Position numbers and translations under genes: made by a program
In this document: in pieces, positions 62,001 through 64,000 of the stretch
Layout of the letters: the number at the start of each line of letters is the position of its first letter
How positions within the stretch are numbered: the first letter of the stretch is position 1
Assembly (NCBI GenBank): GCA_017540565.1
Contig: JAFYAU010000008.1
Coordinates: 62,001 to 126,000, forward strand
DNA length: 64,000 nucleotides
Source: Oscillospiraceae bacterium
Lineage (GTDB): Bacteria; Bacillota; Clostridia; Oscillospirales; Oscillospiraceae
Direction of reading: 5' to 3'
Notes under the pieces: generated by a model
Told to the model about the DNA's origin: nothing
What the model saw: the letters and a program-made list of their open reading frames with translations, nothing else
Database searches by the model: none

Positions 62001-62171
62001 GAGACCATCACCATCCGCGGCAACGCCGGCGGCTCCTTCACGGTAGCCGTATCGGCCCTGTCGTACGTGAGATCCGTCCTGAACAACGCGAACGCCGCCG
62101 CAGCAGAGAAGAACGGCCTGGCTGCATTCTACGAATACTACAGAGCGGTTCAGAACTATCGCGGGCAGTAA
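56073..62171 (+). CDS. giant secreted metallophosphoesterase surface protein with tandem repeats
   Basis: 2032 residues; GGAGG before the ATG at 56073. Signal peptide MKKRLLSVLLILVLLFSLVP to VFA. A calcineurin-like metallophosphoesterase domain spans about 57-330: TSDIHNSS (Asp65, His67), GDMG (Asp100), TGNHEF (Asn135, His136), LTHFPIHHF and LWGHNHT. It is followed by a beta domain, two tandem Ig-like repeats (113 residues each, about 536-750), a cohesin-like domain (SLEISGPETAEVNDEVAYKL), about ten 75-residue repeats, one Listeria-Bacteroides (InlB) repeat (LTYDANGGTGE to TLYAQW) and a C-terminal domain of about 300 residues. There is no LPXTG. It may degrade extracellular phosphoesters while bound to the surface. 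Confidence 0.88.
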   Translation: MKKRLLSVLLILVLLFSLVPGTAVFAQTADGKPAEISVPAEQQAEGDGASLRAAKTKTVLTFTSDIHNSSNNTAANRLDKWLDFVAEEYGGIDAMGFCGDMGQASGSGSTWWGYVNSVMTVAENDVDQVVYTTGNHEFMNGSFTPTANAQTRKYIIGEEAINASDYRIFCLGTDNWDNYRDHYSSSQISGLRDYLNSTGTDKPIIILTHFPIHHFSSRTTDNADQVIDVLNAAADEGRTIVLLWGHNHTMSDSNYDQVFAPGSKVEYASGKTKEISFYHMAAGCMSDSEYNSASASVKGKGLVITIDSDKKLDFAYYDANGNNVTEDDSGNPPDNPGGGDDPTPSTASYYEIPDGDYYIESDDHYFLTTQAGDTYTNGGGSNQAEYNYVGLKGVADREAGQKWTFEKDEETGGYYIYVPTAAKAGFQYLNATYESNESGGYNGTLKVDETPDIWIIVSNGNGGLILKSTNASKTATEDKYLSHGNGSNSDSNTFTVRSNNSNNTATTIAYFDETGAEVKPTAAEGGDTPVDPTTGDTVSITPSTSNPEESIKINVGDTLTIRVTNGSSNSGYDYTATLSKSGIAEIQGNATITIAQGGTGTFTVKGIAEGAVDINIQNNQSSSQYARKGVIHLTVGEGGSTPVDPPAGDTVTITPSTDNPEESIKINVGDTLTVNVKNGSSNSAYDFTATSGDTGIAAIQGNATINIAAGGTGTITVKGVAAGTVDITIQNENTYGSQYVRKGVIHLTVADSQVEPPTPAGDFSLEISGPETAEVNDEVAYKLDLSSDNYEKFAAADITLTYDTARLTVKTLPTGAEDSNGTIRLLDYGEDKDVGKAIYTFTFTAKADGNATVTVTKAAFLPGELAATTDMIDATLTAASITTEIGHDWGEAEWTWTGNDTDGYTAATVTYTCKNDPDHIYTDAATVTSQTTQPTATTAGKTVWTATAEDPSGNTVTDTKEVTLPATGYTYKDPVYTWTKETDTYKVTALKECNEDSAQNITETVDAVFSVTTAATCEAAGAGVWTATFTNSAFTAQSRDETIPALGHDWGAPVFDWAEDGSSVTATRTCANDAAHKESETVQTTSQKTKDPTCDQKGETTYTAVFQNAAFGTQTKVIADIDALGHDWGDATYAWTDGNAEVVATRFCGRDRTHVETEIAEATSNVTKEATCEEKGETTWTATFTNEAFVTQTKTEANIPALGHSWGEPTYVWADDNSTVTATRVCAHDAEHVQTEVAETTSKVTKEATCEIAGETTWTATFRNEAFTAQTKTEANLPAIGHDWDEPTYGWFADNSKVTAVRVCKNNSLHIDMEVAQTTAEVTKPATCEAGGETTYTAVFENEAFTTQTKTEANLAPLGHEWGEPVWTWEEDYSGATATWTCAHDSSHVHTDEATVKSVKVDPTPEEDGSITYTATATGPADETVTDVKVVTVPASGYTYAEPTYEWLAIRDETGKVIGYKVIAESVCNEDENRNITEVAEAVYAVTAEPGCETEGEGTWTAAFKNTAFTTQTKKEAIPVAGHVWGEAAYKWAEDNSSVTATRVCANDASHAETETAKTTAEITKAATCEEAGETTYTAEFENETFEKQTKTVADVPAIGHKWGEPSWTWAEDYSTATATFVCGNDETHKETVEAVITGPADAVYTATVTGPDGKQYTDTSAVFELTYDANGGTGEMEKQTGTVLAVSENAFVNEGSEFTGWNTAADGSGTAYAAGDTVTLTADLTLYAQWNLLGQKPEFRSQSLVLSGQIGLNFYLNLPAISGVDYEESYMEFTIGGKGGTTTYANFDRNNTNSSGKYYGFTCYVNSIQMADVITATFHYGNGQTVTKEYSVAQYIRFFDEHADSFNAKTIRLTHAIADFGHYAQIYLSSINDWTIGKDYAEMSLYYAKSYDFEALKPEVQQYAFAKDLGSSKVTKATYKLHLDSSTTVDVFLTVPKGTALTASTTYDGKTYKAELQSDGRYMIRIPDISAHKLGETITIRGNAGGSFTVAVSALSYVRSVLNNANAAAAEKNGLAAFYEYYRAVQNYRGQ
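57678..58325 (+). repeat. two tandem 339-nt repeats (Ig-like domains) in the surface protein gene
   Basis: The segment starting GATACGGTCAGCATC recurs 339 nt later as GATACGGTGACCATC. Each encodes a 113-residue unit beginning DTVSITPSTSNPEESIKIN or DTVTITPSTDNPEESIKIN and ending near GVIHLTV. Confidence 0.85.
58728..61062 (+). repeat. about ten tandem repeats of roughly 75 codons in the surface protein gene
   Basis: Units start with GHDWGEPTY-like motifs (eight of type GHxW, two of type GYTY) and follow the pattern WADDNSTVTATRVC, xCE, GETTWTATF, NEAF then TQTKTEA. The paired Cys of each unit could form disulfides. Units are diverged in DNA but clearly homologous, giving material for slippage and length variation. 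Confidence 0.85.
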
Positions 62172-62180
62172 CGATTCTGC

Positions 62181-62207
62181 CGGGACCGGCGAAAACCGCC
62201 GGTCCCG
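62181..62207 (+). terminator. hairpin after the surface protein gene
   Basis: An 11-bp stem CGGGACCGGCG/CGCCGGTCCCG with a 5-nt loop and no T-tract. Confidence 0.5.
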
Positions 62208-62253
62208 GGCATGTGAACAGAATGCAAAACTGCAAATTTATTCAAAAAAGCAC

Positions 62254-62281
62254 TTGACTTGCAGCTTATAACTGTTGTAAA
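62254..62281 (+). promoter_or_regulatory. promoter of the small peptide gene
   Basis: TTGACT, 16-nt spacer, TGTAAA. A 70-nt leader separates it from the ATG at 62355. Confidence 0.55.
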
Positions 62282-62354
62282 CTGCACTGTGTATCCATAT
62301 CGGGGAACATGACCCCGGTTCGGATGACCACGGAAGAAAGGGGGACTACCTGTC

Positions 62355-62462
62355 ATGGAGAAGTACGAAGCGCTTGAGATGGAAGTCATCGCTTTTGCCT
62401 GTGAGGATGTGATCACCGCCAGTGATGGTGGCGACACCGAGACTCCGGAGATCGAGGACTAA
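62355..62462 (+). CDS. 35-residue putative RiPP precursor peptide
   Basis: The sequence starts MEKYEALEMEVIAFACEDVI and ends TASDGGDTETPEIED, with a single Cys at 16. The pattern (KYE..EMEV..F..EDVI..S) resembles short peptides found in front of PqqD-like, S24/S26 peptidase and ABC exporter genes in Clostridia. It is too short for ordinary annotation. Two hairpins follow it before the pqqD-like gene, giving a high peptide-to-enzyme ratio. No modification enzyme is visible before the window ends, so calling it a RiPP is an inference. An RBS (GAAAGGGG) lies 10 nt upstream. Confidence 0.75.
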   Translation: MEKYEALEMEVIAFACEDVITASDGGDTETPEIED

Positions 62463-62479
62463 CATTTACGGATGTGACG

Positions 62480-62509
62480 GCAGGGCGGAAAGAGCCCTTT
62501 CTGCCCTGC
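62480..62509 (+). other. first hairpin after the peptide gene
   Basis: GCAGGGC/GCCCTGC with an inner GAAAG/CTTTC stem and a 4-nt loop. No T-tract. Confidence 0.5.
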
Positions 62510-62541
62510 AGTGACGCCGTAAGAAAGATTCATGGAACGGT

Positions 62542-62574
62542 CGGCAGACAGTCGTTGGGCTGTCTGCCGCTTTT
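62542..62574 (+). terminator. attenuating terminator between peptide and pqqD-like gene
   Basis: A 10-bp stem CGGCAGACAG/CTGTCTGCCG with an 8-nt loop, followed by CTTTTGC. It probably permits partial read-through into the export and processing genes. Confidence 0.75.
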
Positions 62575-62643
62575 GCATACGGAAAAGGAAGGGGAAGGCA
62601 CTGCCTGCCCTCCCGATCCCGCAAGGAAAGGACAGACACGGAT

Positions 62644-62904
62644 ATGAAACTGAAAGCGGATTTTCTCGTTCACGAGGCCGGGGAACAGACGATCCTCGTT
62701 CCCACCGGCGGAGCGGAGTTCTCCGGCGTGGTGCAGGGGAACCGGACGCTGCGCGCCATCCTGGAGCTTCTGCAGAAGGATACCACGGAGGAGCGGATCG
62801 CCGGAGACCTCGCGGCGCGCTTCGACGCGCCGGAGGACGCGATCCGGAAGGATGTGCACAGAGCGGTGGAAGAACTCCGGAAGATCGGTGCTCTGGATGA
62901 GTGA
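62644..62904 (+). CDS. PqqD family RiPP recognition protein
   Basis: 86 residues. The start LKADFLVHEAGEQTILVPTG and the following segment FSGVVQGNRTLRAILELLQ match the PqqD fold (three strands and helices that bind a leader peptide). Stand-alone PqqD proteins deliver precursor peptides to modifying enzymes. It overlaps the next gene by 8 nt (ATGAGTGA), so the two are coupled. Confidence 0.88.
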   Translation: MKLKADFLVHEAGEQTILVPTGGAEFSGVVQGNRTLRAILELLQKDTTEERIAGDLAARFDAPEDAIRKDVHRAVEELRKIGALDE

Positions 62905-63340
62905 CGGCATTTCCCTGGAGGAATACCTGGAGACGAACGGCAGACTCACCTACTCCAACGTGGGGATCAGCATGCTTCCCCTGCTGCGCCAGGGAAGAGA
63001 TCTGTTCATCCTGGAGAAGAAGGGAGCCGGCCGCTGCGCCGTCGGGGACGTGGTCCTCTACCGGCGGCCGCCGGATCAGTATGTCCTGCACCGAGTGATC
63101 GAGGTGCGCCCGGAGGATTATGTGATCCTGGGCGACAACTGTTTCAGCAGGGAGTACGGCATCACGGACGGGGACATCCTCGGAGTGATGACAGGCTTCG
63201 TGCGCGGCGGGAAGGCCCACAGCGTGGACGAGCGCGGATACCGGCTGTATTCCGGGTTCTGGATGAAGACCGAGAGACCGCGCGTTTTCCTGAAAAAGGC
63301 GGTCCGGAAGGCACGCCGCCTCCTGAAGAAAAGGAACTGA
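62897..63340 (+). CDS. S24/S26 family peptidase (signal peptidase-like)
   Basis: 147 residues from the ATG at 62897. Conserved parts are the catalytic Ser region GISMLPLLRQG (SM motif), AVGDVVLYRRPPDQYVLHRVIE (the region with the usual Lys or Arg partner) and ILGDNC. This is the LexA/signal peptidase fold. The basic C-terminus KKAVRKARRLLKKRN may contact the membrane. In this cluster it is a candidate leader peptidase for the 35-residue peptide. It overlaps pqqD by 8 nt and is followed by the exporter after 4 nt. Confidence 0.88.
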   Translation: MSDGISLEEYLETNGRLTYSNVGISMLPLLRQGRDLFILEKKGAGRCAVGDVVLYRRPPDQYVLHRVIEVRPEDYVILGDNCFSREYGITDGDILGVMTGFVRGGKAHSVDERGYRLYSGFWMKTERPRVFLKKAVRKARRLLKKRN

Positions 63341-63344
63341 GAGA

Positions 63345-64000
63345 ATGAAAACGGGTACGCTGCGCTGGCTTTACGCCGTGCCGGGAAGGAAAAAACTGTA
63401 TATTCTGGCTCTTATGGCGGCGCAGGCCTGCTACGGGGTATCCGGCGTTCTCTACGCCCTGCTGCTGCGGCGCATCGTGGATACGGCCGTCGGCGGGGAC
63501 CGGCCGGGATTCTGGCGGTACCTGCTGCTGACCGCCCTCCTCGTGCTGGCTCAGCTGGCCGTGCGCGCCCTGATCCGCTGGATGAACGAGAAGACGAAGT
63601 CCGTCATGGAGAACGCCTTCAAGGGCCGGCTGACGGAGACGCTCCTGTGCCGGGAGTATTCCGCCGTCAGCGCCGTTCACTCCGGAGAGTGGATGAACCG
63701 GCTGACCAGCGATACGGTGGTCGTCGCCGAGGGATACGCGGAGATCCTGCCGGGACTGGCGGGCATGGCCGCGAAGATAATCAGCGCGCTGGCGATCATC
63801 CTTGCGCTGGAGCCGCTGTTCGCCCTCGTGCTGATCCCGGGCGGAGCGGTCTTTCTTCTGCTGACCTGGTTTTTCCGGAAGAAGCTCAAGAGGCTGCACC
63901 GGTCGGTGCAGGAGGCGGACGGTCGGCTGCGCGTGTTCCTGCAGGAGCGCATCGGCAACCTGATGATGATACGGTCCTACGCGGCGGAAGAGGAGACGCA
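63345..64000 (+). CDS. ABC exporter, transmembrane part (cut by window end)
   Basis: 218 residues are visible, starting MKTGTLRWLYAVPGRKKLYI. At least four membrane segments are seen. The long loops match an ABC_membrane (type I exporter) domain: SVMENAFKGRLTETLLCREY and GEWMNRLTSDTVVVAEGYAEI. There is no N-terminal C39 peptidase domain, which fits with a separate S24/S26 peptidase. The nucleotide-binding part lies beyond base 64000. It very likely exports the 35-residue peptide. An RBS-like GGAACTGAGAGA precedes the ATG. Confidence 0.88.
   Translation, partial: MKTGTLRWLYAVPGRKKLYILALMAAQACYGVSGVLYALLLRRIVDTAVGGDRPGFWRYLLLTALLVLAQLAVRALIRWMNEKTKSVMENAFKGRLTETLLCREYSAVSAVHSGEWMNRLTSDTVVVAEGYAEILPGLAGMAAKIISALAIILALEPLFALVLIPGGAVFLLLTWFFRKKLKRLHRSVQEADGRLRVFLQERIGNLMMIRSYAAEEET

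Overview
The window reads as a GC-rich (roughly 60% GC) anaerobic Firmicute of the class Clostridia, probably a gut or rumen Oscillospiraceae/Lachnospiraceae-type bacterium. The supporting signals are a SCIFF peptide with its radical SAM maturase, a T-box in front of thrS, a glmS-type ribozyme, QueH, a glycyl radical enzyme, many Fe-S and flavin enzymes, NADH:flavin oxidoreductases of the BaiCD/FadH type, a dockerin-like secreted protein, and AGGAGG ribosome binding sites throughout. I see no phage, IS element or CRISPR array.

Layout. 0-2 kb: a minus-strand amino-sugar operon (nagB, GlmU-type acetyltransferase, glmM) whose leader contains a clear glmS ribozyme. 2-4.2 kb: PNPOx-family flavoprotein, prs, pth. 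4.3-9.6 kb: two URO-D/MtaA-type proteins flanking a fumarate-reductase-like flavoprotein and an M18 aminopeptidase. 9.6-14.4 kb: a MATE pump behind a palindrome-controlled promoter and a structured leader, a PLP decarboxylase, and the SCIFF pair scfB/scfA. 14.5-16.7 kb: T-box and thrS. 16.7-20.7 kb: a polar amino acid ABC importer with a DapF-fold racemase and a DUF1445 (D-glutamate cyclase family) protein. 20.8-31.9 kb: three more MATE pumps, RmuC, flavodoxin, M29 aminopeptidase, Nudix, NYN, crotonase and rhomboid proteins. 32-43.4 kb: a GCVE-type glycyl radical enzyme, an orphan transhydroxylase-like Fe-S subunit, two 664-residue flavin oxidoreductases, QueH and small housekeeping genes.

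43.5-50.7 kb is the most unusual region. After a tRNA-Leu and a COG1964-type radical SAM gene come a NifH-NifD FUSION gene, a NifK-like gene, cysteine synthase and a methionine/kynurenine-type aminotransferase, tightly packed. The Fe-protein half keeps both [4Fe-4S] cysteines and the P-loop. The NifD half keeps the three P-cluster cysteines but lacks the FeMo-cofactor cysteine. NifK keeps one of three cysteines. This predicts a nitrogenase-like reductase with a simple Fe-S cluster, not a nitrogenase, and its neighbours point to sulfur or amino acid metabolism.

50.8-64 kb: two membrane proteins, a MerR regulator facing a MerR-style promoter with a 19-nt spacer, two secreted surface proteins (641 and 2032 residues, the second a metallophosphoesterase with about ten repeats), and at the right edge a RiPP-like cluster (35-residue peptide, PqqD-like protein, S24/S26 peptidase, ABC exporter cut by the window end).
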